Positions 1-8,374 of a stretch of 64,000 bases of DNA are shown here, one piece after another (the stretch's first letter is position 1; every line of letters begins with the position of its first letter). Under the pieces are notes generated by a model. It was not told the origin of the DNA. It searched no databases and saw nothing but the letters and a program-made list of their open reading frames with translations. Made by a program: the position numbers and the translations under genes. The stretch is from JAQUOA01 sp037443785 (lineage in GTDB: Bacteria; Bacteroidota; Ignavibacteria; UBA10030; UBA8401), in contig JBBINR010000004.1 of the NCBI GenBank assembly GCA_037443785.1, positions 73,260-137,259 on the forward strand. The letters are read 5' to 3'.

Positions 1-23
1 ACCATCGAAAAGAAAATTAGATT

Positions 24-518
24 ATGAAGAAACCACTTGTCGGCATCATCATGGGAAGTGACAGCGATCTCCCAACCATGCAAGAAGCAGCACACATTTT
101 GGATGAATTCGGCGTTGCCTATGAAATGAAGATCACGTCGGCGCACCGCACGCCGCATTTTATGGCCTCATATTCTTCCTCAGCTCATCGGCGCGGAGTA
201 AAAATTATTATTGCCGGTGCAGGAGGCGCAGCACATTTGCCCGGAATGTCAGCATCACACACGCCGCTTCCTGTCATTGGTGTTCCCATTAAGACAAAAG
301 CTCTGGATGGATTGGATTCACTTCTTTCGATTGCTCAAATGCCGGGAGGAGTTCCTGTTGCAACCGTTGCTATCGGCGGCGGAAAAAATGCGGGGCTCCT
401 TGCAGTTCAGATGCTTTCAATCAGCGATAAAAAACTGTTGCGCAAAATGATTGAGTATAAAAAGAAATTAGAGAAGGAATCGTTAAAAAAGAATATGAGA
501 ATTAAACAAGAGATGTGA
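24..518 (+). CDS. purE: N5-carboxyaminoimidazole ribonucleotide mutase
   Basis: This is the small cytoplasmic enzyme of purine synthesis that converts N5-CAIR to CAIR (class I PurE). The 164-residue length is normal. The phosphate-binding N-terminus GSDSDLPTM, the catalytic loop SAHRTP (His41) and the AGGAAHLPGM motif are all visible. The usual EYA segment is replaced by an SYSSSA stretch, so that part is slightly divergent. It is the first gene in the window and faces the esterase gene convergently; its upstream partner, probably purK, would lie outside. Family assignment is very secure. Confidence 0.96.
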   Translation: MKKPLVGIIMGSDSDLPTMQEAAHILDEFGVAYEMKITSAHRTPHFMASYSSSAHRRGVKIIIAGAGGAAHLPGMSASHTPLPVIGVPIKTKALDGLDSLLSIAQMPGGVPVATVAIGGGKNAGLLAVQMLSISDKKLLRKMIEYKKKLEKESLKKNMRIKQEM

Positions 519-550
519 AATTAAAATTTGAGTTTAGAATTTTTGTTTCA

Positions 551-1681
551 TTATTTCCCAAACATAAAAAGCAGCGGCCGCCACACTCGTTGTGACCAGT
601 AGTACTCGTTGTGTGCTGCTTTTTCTTCCAAATGATATTCTAAATTCTCTCCTTTGATAAATCCCTTTTTCTTTAACACCGGAATCATTTGCTTATATTC
701 TTTAAGCAATTCCTTTTCTCGCCCTCCGCAATCAATATAAATTTTTGAATTCTTATTTGTCCATGAATCTTTTTTGAATTCTTTCAATGTCTTTTCGTCG
801 TCATACCAGAACGATGTCGAAAGACAACCGGCCATTCCAACGATGCCAGGATATTTCCACATCATGATCAGCGAAATAAGGCCGCCCATGGATGAACCCA
901 TAATCGCCGTATTTTTCTTTGAAGGTTTTGTTCGATATGCAGAGTCAATCATCGGTTTCACATCATCGATAACGAAATTCATGTACGCCTGACCTAACGG
1001 AGAATCTGAGTATTCTTGAAGCCGATCAGGCGAGTTATAGATGCCGACGATGATAATTTCTTCCATCGCTTTTACTGCAATCAAACTATCTGCAATTTCA
1101 TCAACACGCCAGTCTTTTCCCGAGAATGAAGTTGAAGGGTCAAAAATATTTTGTCCGTCGTGCATGTACAGCACAGGATATCGCCGTTTTTTTTCGGTTT
1201 GGTATGAAGGCGGAAGCCACACAATCACATCCCTCGAATAATTCAGTCCCTCACCTTTTAATTTGCGGTGATAGACAACATTCCCCTGAATGCGCGGCTC
1301 GGATTTAGAGCGGTAGAATTTATTTTTCCATCCGATAGGGTTGACAGTCATAGTAGTGTCGTGGGTCAGTGATACATTAAAATTTTGCGAAACTTCCACA
1401 CTATCATACATTGCCTCTTGTTCCCAACTTCCACCGGTTATTTTAAACCGCAGCTGCAAACCTTTGGAAAATTTTCCTTCGTACATCCACAATGAATCAT
1501 TCAAGCGTGAAAGAGAAACAGCCGATGGATTCCAATTCCCCAATTCTTTTTTATCACCCGAAATATAAATTGCCGTGCTGCTGTCAATCATGCTTTGTGC
1601 GGGATGAACAAATAGTCTCAATGAAACATCCTGCGCGAATGCAAAAGTAAAAGTCGCGAAAAGGAGAAGGAATAACCGCAT
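551..1681 (-). CDS. Secreted esterase with N-terminal starch-binding-like domain
   Basis: This 376-residue protein has a signal peptide (residues 1-16, ending AFA-Q). A CBM20-like beta-sandwich follows at about 20-115 (SGDKKELGNWNP is typical). The C-terminal alpha/beta-hydrolase of the esterase D/enterochelin-esterase type spans about 130-376, with the nucleophile elbow GSSMGG (Ser264) and a probable catalytic His in AAHNEYYW. It likely hydrolyses an ester substrate outside the cytoplasm; the substrate cannot be told. It is the last gene of the first cytochrome block, 23 bp behind the 386-residue cytochrome, and probably shares its transcript. A role in heme-protein function is not indicated. 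Confidence 0.82.
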   Translation of the reverse strand: MRLFLLLFATFTFAFAQDVSLRLFVHPAQSMIDSSTAIYISGDKKELGNWNPSAVSLSRLNDSLWMYEGKFSKGLQLRFKITGGSWEQEAMYDSVEVSQNFNVSLTHDTTMTVNPIGWKNKFYRSKSEPRIQGNVVYHRKLKGEGLNYSRDVIVWLPPSYQTEKKRRYPVLYMHDGQNIFDPSTSFSGKDWRVDEIADSLIAVKAMEEIIIVGIYNSPDRLQEYSDSPLGQAYMNFVIDDVKPMIDSAYRTKPSKKNTAIMGSSMGGLISLIMMWKYPGIVGMAGCLSTSFWYDDEKTLKEFKKDSWTNKNSKIYIDCGGREKELLKEYKQMIPVLKKKGFIKGENLEYHLEEKAAHNEYYWSQRVWRPLLFMFGK

Positions 1682-1704
1682 AAATGAAAATACTAAATTT
1701 TGAA

Positions 1705-2865
1705 TTAGAATTCTCTGCGCATCTTTGCAATTGAATTGCGCAGCAACGCGTTTGCGTACTTGGTATTGTGAACTCCCTGGCTAAGATCATGATCAATGAA
1801 GAAAAAATTCCACAATGCACCAGCTTTGTTGGACGGTGTAATGACCAACGGAGTTGCCGATGATGCTTTTGCCGTCATTGATAATGTATCTAACCAGCCA
1901 GCGTGAACGAGAAGTATTTTTAATGTATCAAGGTTATAGTTGGTTTCGGTTTGCTTACCATTATAATCCAACGTCGTCAGAGAAGATCCATGGCATCCTG
2001 ATGTTTTGCATCCCGCGATATCTTCACCTTTTTCTTCAGAACTTAAGATCATCGTATGTCCGCCCGTTAAAGCACCAACTCCATCTGCCATATGACACAC
2101 AACGCAACCTTCTGATTTGATCGTAGCAGCTGTTGTATGTGGTGAATTATCAATGGCGACCGGTCCATTCGTCCATTCATATCCACCCTTGCCCATCAAA
2201 ATCTGTGACTGAAGGCCGTAGTGTGAATACCAACGATTTGACGTAATCTTAATTGTATCATTTGTTGCAGTTGATTTGCCAGGATCAAGTTGCTCCGATG
2301 ATAATATCGCTCTTGGTTGATGGCATGAAGCGCAAAGATTGCCTTTTCCATAATCGAACATTGCATCAGAGACGCCAGTGATATTTGAAAGTAATGCTAC
2401 GGGAGCTACAGTCCGAAGTGAGAAATCGCCTTTTTTATGCGGAGAGTGACATGCAAAACATCCAATAGGCGTAGCATTTTTTGTTGTAACAGCAATACCC
2501 GTTTGTTTCTTTAAATAGCCTTCCATGGTATGACATTCCGCGCAATCAGTACCATTCTCAGATGAGTGTCCTCCATTTGCATGTTTTGAATTTGCCCACG
2601 CAATCATTTTTGCTGCTGTGTAATATGTTGTATCAGCATCCGCGGTATGACATGGTGCACATCTTAAACTATCTTTGAATCCCTCAAAATAGACAAAACC
2701 ATCTCCTCCTTTGCCCCCACCCGGCCCACCAGTGGAATCTTTTGGATTACTTGTTGAATCTTGAGATGTATTGGAATTTTCTGATGATACCGCAGGATTC
2801 GATTTCTTGCACGATGATAAAATCAAAATTGATACGAACAAGTATGTAATAAAAAAATATTTCAT
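1705..2865 (-). CDS. Six-heme c-type cytochrome lipoprotein, paralog of the upstream gene
   Basis: The protein has 386 residues with a lipoprotein signal (LSSC, Cys19), then a Gly/Ser-rich spacer. Five CxxCH motifs (CAPCH, CAECH, CFACH, CASCH, CVVCH) are followed by one CX4CH motif (CKTSGCH). It shares the order and spacing of all six motifs, plus phrases such as YFEGFKDSLRC, with the gene at 2952-4223, so the two arose by tandem duplication. The lipid anchor and position behind a beta-barrel and periplasmic cytochrome suggest a surface-exposed terminal electron-transfer protein, analogous in role to OmcA/MtrC or Geobacter Omc lipoproteins; that role is inference. A strong hairpin with a U-tract ends only about 15 nt before the start codon. 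Confidence 0.85.
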   Translation of the reverse strand: MKYFFITYLFVSILILSSCKKSNPAVSSENSNTSQDSTSNPKDSTGGPGGGKGGDGFVYFEGFKDSLRCAPCHTADADTTYYTAAKMIAWANSKHANGGHSSENGTDCAECHTMEGYLKKQTGIAVTTKNATPIGCFACHSPHKKGDFSLRTVAPVALLSNITGVSDAMFDYGKGNLCASCHQPRAILSSEQLDPGKSTATNDTIKITSNRWYSHYGLQSQILMGKGGYEWTNGPVAIDNSPHTTAATIKSEGCVVCHMADGVGALTGGHTMILSSEEKGEDIAGCKTSGCHGSSLTTLDYNGKQTETNYNLDTLKILLVHAGWLDTLSMTAKASSATPLVITPSNKAGALWNFFFIDHDLSQGVHNTKYANALLRNSIAKMRREF

Positions 2866-2880
2866 ACTGTCAAAAATAAA

Positions 2881-2907
2881 ATCCGTTCCGCTGGTTGCGG
2901 AACGGAT
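2881..2907 (-). terminator. Intrinsic terminator or attenuator hairpin between the two six-heme genes
   Basis: A perfect 11-bp stem (ATCCGTTCCGC / GCGGAACGGAT) with a 5-nt loop is followed on the minus strand by TTTATTTTTG. It ends about 15 nt before the ATG of the downstream cytochrome (1705-2865). It should terminate most transcripts from 2952-4223. Because it also covers the place where a ribosome-binding site would be, it may limit or regulate the downstream gene. Confidence 0.8.
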
Positions 2908-2951
2908 TGGATATAGGAGGTAGTGCTTTCGTTTTTGAGAGGAGGGAAACT

Positions 2952-4223
2952 TTATTTTTGCAATTCAGCAATGGATGCATCAAGCAACGCTCTCACGTAT
3001 GCTGTATTGTGGATTCCTTTGCTCTTTTCATTGATAACTTGTTGGAAGTTCCAAAGAGCTCCGGCTTTGGTAGCTGGGAGTATTCTTAATGGGCTTGACG
3101 ATGAAGCATTTGCTACTGACCATGAGGTATCACTGCCGCTCACTGTCATACTGACCCATGTAACTGCTTTACCACTCTTTGGTAATGACCACTTTTTCGT
3201 GATGGTTGTATCCATCATCAACAAGCCTAATTGGGTAATCTTTGCACCGATTTCATCGCGAACACCTTTCCATTTTGCACTCGTAGCAGTAATAGCATTG
3301 CTTGAGTGGCAGCCGGAGGCATTGCAACCTGCAAAGTTATACGACAGTGTTGTTGAACCTTCTGGAATATAACCGACTTTAAATGTATGTCCGCCACCTT
3401 TGTTTCCGATTGGTGTTGCCATGTGGCAATCTTCGCAACCAAGACCTTTTGCATCGACTTTATCTTTATGAGGTGAATTGGGATATGTATAACCGCCGGT
3501 AAACTCAAAACCACCGAAGCCAAGCAATGTTTGTGATTGCTCACCTGAAACGTGATTGTTCCAGCGAGATGTGTAGATGTACGCCGTATCGGTTGCTGCA
3601 GCACCCGGATCAGGCTGCCATGAATACGGTTTTGATGTTAAGAATGTCGAGGTCATGCGCGGTTGATGGCACTTTACGCACAAATTCGATTCACCCGTAC
3701 TGTTCCAAATTTTGGTCGTCTGATTCTTCAACAATGTGAAAATGTTTACCTGGCCATTATCTCTTACAGAAAAATCACCGCGTTTATGTGGTGAATGGCA
3801 TGTAAAGCATCCAACCGGTGAAGAATTTGGATAGTTTTGTTTCACTATCGGACCGGATGCAGCATTGATGTTGAACGTCTCGTTTGCAAAACCATTATTA
3901 TAGCGTTCAAAGAAACCTTCGTTGGTGTGGCAACCTGCACACGTCGTTCCGTTGCGATCGTAGTTTCCAAGTTCACGATGTCCAGACATTTCATACTGAA
4001 CTTTCTTGGCTACAACACGATATGTTGTGTCATAATCAGCAGTGTGACATGTTTGGCAACGTAAGCTGTCTTTAAATCCTTCAAAATAGACAAATCCAGC
4101 ATTTTGTCCATCTTTACCATTTGCTCCATTATCTCCCTTTGCTCCAGCAGGTCCAGCGGGCCCTTCACAAGCTTGCAAGGCAAAAAAACCTAGCGCGATC
4201 AGAACAGTTAATATTTGTTTCAC
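2952..4223 (-). CDS. Six-heme c-type cytochrome lipoprotein with collagen-like spacer
   Basis: This 423-residue lipoprotein (lipobox LQAC, Cys19) starts with GTG at 4223, preceded by AAAGGAG ten bases upstream. A short collagen-like stretch follows the lipid anchor (GPAGPAGAKGDNG and further Gly-X-Y triplets, about residues 21-43), probably a stiff tether. Hemes are CQTCH, CAGCH, CFTCH, CVKCH, CEDCH and the CX4CH motif CNASGCH. It is the longer paralog of 1705-2865. A 96-bp gap separates it from the 7-heme lipoprotein gene upstream, so it may have its own promoter. A location on the outer face of the outer membrane is inferred. Confidence 0.86.
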   Translation of the reverse strand: MKQILTVLIALGFFALQACEGPAGPAGAKGDNGANGKDGQNAGFVYFEGFKDSLRCQTCHTADYDTTYRVVAKKVQYEMSGHRELGNYDRNGTTCAGCHTNEGFFERYNNGFANETFNINAASGPIVKQNYPNSSPVGCFTCHSPHKRGDFSVRDNGQVNIFTLLKNQTTKIWNSTGESNLCVKCHQPRMTSTFLTSKPYSWQPDPGAAATDTAYIYTSRWNNHVSGEQSQTLLGFGGFEFTGGYTYPNSPHKDKVDAKGLGCEDCHMATPIGNKGGGHTFKVGYIPEGSTTLSYNFAGCNASGCHSSNAITATSAKWKGVRDEIGAKITQLGLLMMDTTITKKWSLPKSGKAVTWVSMTVSGSDTSWSVANASSSSPLRILPATKAGALWNFQQVINEKSKGIHNTAYVRALLDASIAELQK

Positions 4224-4319
4224 TGTCTCAACGCTCCTTTCATAGATGAAGATTATTGTTTCGTTTTATTGTTTAAAATGACCTATCGTCATTGTATTTA
4301 GAGATAAGTCAACTCAGTA

Positions 4320-5135
4320 CTACCACGTAATTCTGCCAAGTATGTGTTTGGCAGGATTAATGATAGTTAAATTTTGATCAACGACATCCGAATGGCAATC
4401 TGAACATTTTTTCCCTACAGCGATTGAGATATGTCCCGATTTAGGAAACGCTTTTGCTTCTGGAGTTACACCATTCACATCTCCATGGCAAGTTCCGCAT
4501 TGCGCTGCATTATTCGTATTTGTCCACGACATTGCAGTTTTATTGCCTCCAGTAAAATTACCATGACAATACGTATTTGCACATGTCCCGTCATTATATG
4601 TTGCATCAGATTTATGGAATATCGAAAGCGAATCAAATCGAACTTCAGCGCCGGGAGTTGCATCGATATGTCCTACGCTCAATACTGATGAAGGAACGAC
4701 GTGACATTCTTTACATGCAACAGCTCCAGCAATACCGCCCAACAAATGTTTCTGGTGCGCTCCAACTGTCCGAACAGACGGCGAGGTATTCCCTGAAAGA
4801 TCTTTTGGCGGAGCAGCATTTACAGAGCCATGACATGTAGTGCAATTTTCTGGACCTGCCGGTTTATTATGGCATGTAAGGCACGACATTTTCGCCGTTC
4901 CACCGGAATAATCGCCGCCATGACATTGTTTGCACAACTGAATATCGTAATGTTTTGATTGAATATATTTTGTATGAAAATTTGACGAAGACTGATGCGT
5001 CGTATCGGCAAATCCTTCTCCATGCACAGAAATTGAAGGCTGTGTCGGAGCTTTTTCATTTTTCAAGTCGCCACACCCAAAAGCAAGCAGCATCAACGAA
5101 CCAATCACACAATATATAAGCGAAGTATTTTTCAT
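4320..5135 (-). CDS. Seven-heme c-type cytochrome lipoprotein
   Basis: The protein has 271 residues with a lipobox (AFGC, Cys21). Heme motifs are CKQCH, CLTCH, CTTCH, CKECH, CGTCH and CSDCH, plus one CX4CH (CANTYCH). The pattern CHGGDYSGG followed by closely spaced CxxCH, and the CxxxxCH form, recall Geobacter outer-surface cytochromes. The gene begins 6 bp after the 14-heme gene, so the two are co-transcribed. Likely the outer-membrane lipoprotein partner of the beta-barrel at 6341-7612; the partner assignment is inferred from gene order only. Confidence 0.85.
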   Translation of the reverse strand: MKNTSLIYCVIGSLMLLAFGCGDLKNEKAPTQPSISVHGEGFADTTHQSSSNFHTKYIQSKHYDIQLCKQCHGGDYSGGTAKMSCLTCHNKPAGPENCTTCHGSVNAAPPKDLSGNTSPSVRTVGAHQKHLLGGIAGAVACKECHVVPSSVLSVGHIDATPGAEVRFDSLSIFHKSDATYNDGTCANTYCHGNFTGGNKTAMSWTNTNNAAQCGTCHGDVNGVTPEAKAFPKSGHISIAVGKKCSDCHSDVVDQNLTIINPAKHILGRITW

Positions 5136-5141
5136 AGCCTG

Positions 5142-6341
5142 TTATTTTTTCAAATGACAATATCCGCAGAATCCTTGTCCCGGTTTCCCATTCGGTTTTG
5201 CGTTCGGATCAGTATGGCATACAAAACAATTTGCCGCCATATCATCATGCCAATCGCCATGATCATCTTTTCTAAAATTTGCTGGATGTGTTTTCGGATT
5301 GTTTCCTTTCACTCCATCCGGATCGATATGACATGTTATGCAGGTTGGATCGGAACCTTCGACATCGTGACACGATACACAACGTTCAATATCTCTCTTT
5401 GCCAACTGTGCATGCCGTCCGCCCCCGGTACCAACCCCAATTGTTGTAAATCCAACTCCTTCATGACTTGTCGGGACAACACCGCCAAGGGCAACACTTC
5501 CATTCATATGGCAATCGCTGCAGAATTCTTGCGAACGATGGCATGTTTGACAATCTGATGCTTTCCCTTTTGCTTCAATTCCATGCGTGAATTTATAATT
5601 GATGCTATGAACCATTTCTCCGTTCAATGCTTTCGGTTTGTCTGTTCCAGAAACACGAGGAGAAAGCATTCCGGTCTTATTCCCAAATGAAAGCGTCGTT
5701 AAATTTGTTCCATCATGACATTCGGCACATGATTGTTCAGTATGACAACTCTGGCAGTTTGCATCAAACGTACGAAGATTCATAATACGTGAATGTTCAC
5801 GTTTGAAATTAGCAACATTGTGCGATGCCGGACGAAGAGTTGCAAGATTCAAATGGCATGTTTCACATTGACTTGTTGCTTTGGTATTGTTGTGACATGT
5901 TGTACACGTTGCCATCGAAGGAAGATTCTCTTGACCTGCATATTCAACTTTATCAAGATTCTTATGGCACGTTTCACATTTCAAATTTTGACTTTCAACG
6001 TGTTTCTTATGATTGAATTGAATTTCGCGGATTGGATTCGGTAAGGCTTTCGGTTCTTCGGTAAGATGGCAGAAGGCACATTTCTCATTGACTTCCTGCT
6101 CATGGCACGATTGACACTCAGTGTGCGTTGGCAAGATCTTATCCACAGATTTCTCACTCGCTGCGGCATTATGGCACTGCGAACATTCCACACCATTCTC
6201 AATATGCTTTTGATGTGAGAATTTGAGCACCTGTTTTTTATCGAGCTGTGCATCTTCGTTTGCCACAGCACGCCCTCTGCCAACAATAATAAGAGCGCCT
6301 ATAGAGAGAATAATCGCCGCTATATAGATATTTTTTTTCAT
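5142..6341 (-). CDS. Fourteen-heme periplasmic c-type cytochrome
   Basis: The protein has about 399 residues when started at the ATG at 6341, which gives a normal signal peptide (MKKNIYIAAIILSIGALIIVG) and a TGATG junction with the barrel gene. A TTG three codons upstream is less likely. Fourteen CxxCH motifs are present, many with preceding His residues typical of bis-His c7/c3-type hemes (FSHQKH, FNHKKH). No membrane anchor is seen apart from the signal peptide. By position it is the periplasmic member of a porin-cytochrome conduit: barrel, 14-heme protein, then surface lipoprotein cytochromes. The heme count is read directly; the function is inferred. Confidence 0.87.
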   Translation of the reverse strand: MKKNIYIAAIILSIGALIIVGRGRAVANEDAQLDKKQVLKFSHQKHIENGVECSQCHNAAASEKSVDKILPTHTECQSCHEQEVNEKCAFCHLTEEPKALPNPIREIQFNHKKHVESQNLKCETCHKNLDKVEYAGQENLPSMATCTTCHNNTKATSQCETCHLNLATLRPASHNVANFKREHSRIMNLRTFDANCQSCHTEQSCAECHDGTNLTTLSFGNKTGMLSPRVSGTDKPKALNGEMVHSINYKFTHGIEAKGKASDCQTCHRSQEFCSDCHMNGSVALGGVVPTSHEGVGFTTIGVGTGGGRHAQLAKRDIERCVSCHDVEGSDPTCITCHIDPDGVKGNNPKTHPANFRKDDHGDWHDDMAANCFVCHTDPNAKPNGKPGQGFCGYCHLKK

Positions 6342-7612
6342 CAGAACCAATTCATTTGTTCGTTGAACAAATACGTTGCTTTCAAAAATACTCGCATTTC
6401 ACTTTTAAACAATGGATTATTCATCCATTGAATCTGTAGATCGGTCGAAATCTGTTTCAAGGGGCGATAGACAATACCGGCTGTTGCATTAACCACCGTG
6501 CTCGACGGATCATTCTTATCATGTTTGTATGAAGCGTAACCAAAACCAACACTCGGGGTAAAGGTTCTGTCTTCAAGCGGACAAATTGCCTGAAGTGAAA
6601 TTCCGTTCAATTCGCCGGCATAGCCAAAATTTTGTGTATACGACGCGGAAAGAAAATCATACGTGCCACCAACAACAAGTCGTTGACTGCTTTCATCGAC
6701 ATACTGCACATTTCCAAAACGCGCATAGAAAAATGTTTTAGCAATCGGACGATATTCTAATCCGCCTTCAATCTCTTTTGTACTGTTGACATTAAATACA
6801 GAGAAGATCGAATTGTACGCAAGGCGCGGCTCTCTGAAAATATATTCTGCAGTAGCTCCAAGCTCTTTCGAAATATTTACGCGCGTAAAGGCTTGAATCC
6901 TTGAAAGGGCTTCGGTCTCAAAATCGTAATCTGTTTTTGCTTGGAGGAAAAATGTACGAAAATCATACTCGACGTCAACCGACGCCAGTTCTTCAGCAAG
7001 CGGACGGCTGTTAATTACATTGACGTAAGGATTAAACAATGAATCCGCCCGAACTGCGTTGTATGGTTTACGAATCATTCGCTTGTTCATGTAACTTAGT
7101 CCGATACTCCCCTCTTCTACCGGTGCATAAATCACCTGTCCACCGAACATTCCATTGCTGCCAATCCATTGTTTTCTGATATCGCGCGTGTGCGAAACGT
7201 TTGTTCCGCCATACCCAACAATGGTAACACTCTTGTCCAAGATCCGTGCTGAACCGATCATTCCATCGATCAATCCATATCCGGCGCCGGCAAAAACAAA
7301 TTGGCGGCCGACAGATAAATCTGCCAAACCGCCAATGTTTCTCACCTTCACCATTAAGGAGGAGACTCGTAGTTCCGGATCGGTTGCAATGGTCGAGCTA
7401 AAATCGTTCGACACCAAAGCGTTCATGTTAAAACTGATATTATCTTTTCCAGCATTCAAATAAATATTTTCATACGCACGGAAATTTGTTTGCTTCGCAC
7501 GCGCACTGTCAAGCCCCTCAAATGAATACACTGCTGTTGTTGACCTTCCGGTAATCAACTGTGCTGAAGCAGAGGCAATAATCAGGAACAGCGATATGAA
7601 AATTTTCTTCAT
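6341..7612 (-). CDS. Outer-membrane beta-barrel, candidate porin of the cytochrome conduit
   Basis: The ATG at 7612 follows AAAAGG by nine bases and gives a clean signal peptide ending ASA-Q. The 423-residue mature region has alternating polar and aromatic strands and ends in Phe (NEQMNWF), as outer-membrane barrels do. No sequence similarity to MtrB/PioB can be claimed by eye, and no N-terminal CxxC is visible. It is locked between the 4-heme gene (stop 7618) and the 14-heme gene (overlapping TGATG), which argues that it is the sleeve through which electrons cross the outer membrane. It could instead be an unrelated porin. Confidence 0.72.
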   Translation of the reverse strand: MKKIFISLFLIIASASAQLITGRSTTAVYSFEGLDSARAKQTNFRAYENIYLNAGKDNISFNMNALVSNDFSSTIATDPELRVSSLMVKVRNIGGLADLSVGRQFVFAGAGYGLIDGMIGSARILDKSVTIVGYGGTNVSHTRDIRKQWIGSNGMFGGQVIYAPVEEGSIGLSYMNKRMIRKPYNAVRADSLFNPYVNVINSRPLAEELASVDVEYDFRTFFLQAKTDYDFETEALSRIQAFTRVNISKELGATAEYIFREPRLAYNSIFSVFNVNSTKEIEGGLEYRPIAKTFFYARFGNVQYVDESSQRLVVGGTYDFLSASYTQNFGYAGELNGISLQAICPLEDRTFTPSVGFGYASYKHDKNDPSSTVVNATAGIVYRPLKQISTDLQIQWMNNPLFKSEMRVFLKATYLFNEQMNWF

Positions 7613-7617
7613 AGCAA

Positions 7618-8130
7618 TCAACCTTTTGGCATCGGATGTTTAATTTCATCCCAGAATTTTTTGTAATCAAAATCTTTAATTGGATGCATTTTGGGTTGAT
7701 GACAAGTTTTGCATAACTTTTCGCTGCCATTAAGAACAAGTCCTGCAGCAATAGCTTTTTCTTTATTTTCCGGTTTATTGTGGATGGGTTTAAATGCCGA
7801 TGCTGCACCATGACATGCTTCGCATTGAACGCCCATTTCCATCTTGAATGATTTTTCTTGCGGTTCACCGTAGCCTGTCGTATGGCATTCTAAACATTCT
7901 TTTGCTTCTGCAGCAGTTTTCACACCTTTTGCTTTTGCAAATTCTGCAGCTTTGTCGCTTTTAAGGACTTCGAATGCTTGAGCATGTTTTGAATTTTTCC
8001 ATACTTCCAATTGCTTACCTTGTTTCGGTAAATTGTGACACACACAACTATTGACACCTACAAATTTATTTTGTGCAAATGAAACCGCTGAGAATAAGAG
8101 AACGAGTGAGATAAGAAACGCTTTTTTCAT
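7618..8130 (-). CDS. Cytochrome c554-family tetraheme protein with an odd first heme motif
   Basis: The start at 8130 is chosen because AAGGAG lies eight bases upstream and the signal peptide (MKKAFLISLVLLFSAVSFAQ) begins there; a longer frame exists but adds no sense. Three CxxCH motifs (CLECH, CEACH, CKTCH) and the layout SKHAQAF...ECHTTGYG match the cytochrome c554/c-prime family. The place where the first CxxCH is expected reads SCVCH, that is CXCH, one residue short. The gene opens the first cytochrome operon and is preceded by a sigma-54-like promoter at 8172-8186. It is probably a periplasmic electron shuttle. Confidence 0.84.
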   Translation of the reverse strand: MKKAFLISLVLLFSAVSFAQNKFVGVNSCVCHNLPKQGKQLEVWKNSKHAQAFEVLKSDKAAEFAKAKGVKTAAEAKECLECHTTGYGEPQEKSFKMEMGVQCEACHGAASAFKPIHNKPENKEKAIAAGLVLNGSEKLCKTCHQPKMHPIKDFDYKKFWDEIKHPMPKG

Positions 8131-8171
8131 GGGAGATCTCCTTGGTTTTACTAAAATCTGTGAATTATGAG

Positions 8172-8186
8172 GCAAACCTTATGCCG
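8172..8186 (-). promoter_or_regulatory. Sigma-54-like -24/-12 promoter
   Basis: On the minus strand the sequence is CGGCAT-AAGGT-TTGC, which matches GGCAC-N5-TTGC with one mismatch and exact spacing. The start point would fall near 8160, about 30 nt before the ATG of the c554-type gene. It is supported by a similar element in front of the second cytochrome operon. Confidence 0.55.
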
Positions 8187-8374
8187 AAAACTTCCACGCT
8201 AAAAATGTTGAAATTTGCATCACAGATACATTTGGTTTCCCAAGCGTGGGAAAACCATCGGAAAACCCTTTGCAAAGGTAGGAAGCAACCAGACAACGTT
8301 ATCCATTAGTTTGTATTTGTTTACAAAATCAACATTAACGAAGTGTGCAAGTATAATCAGACTAAAAATAAAAA

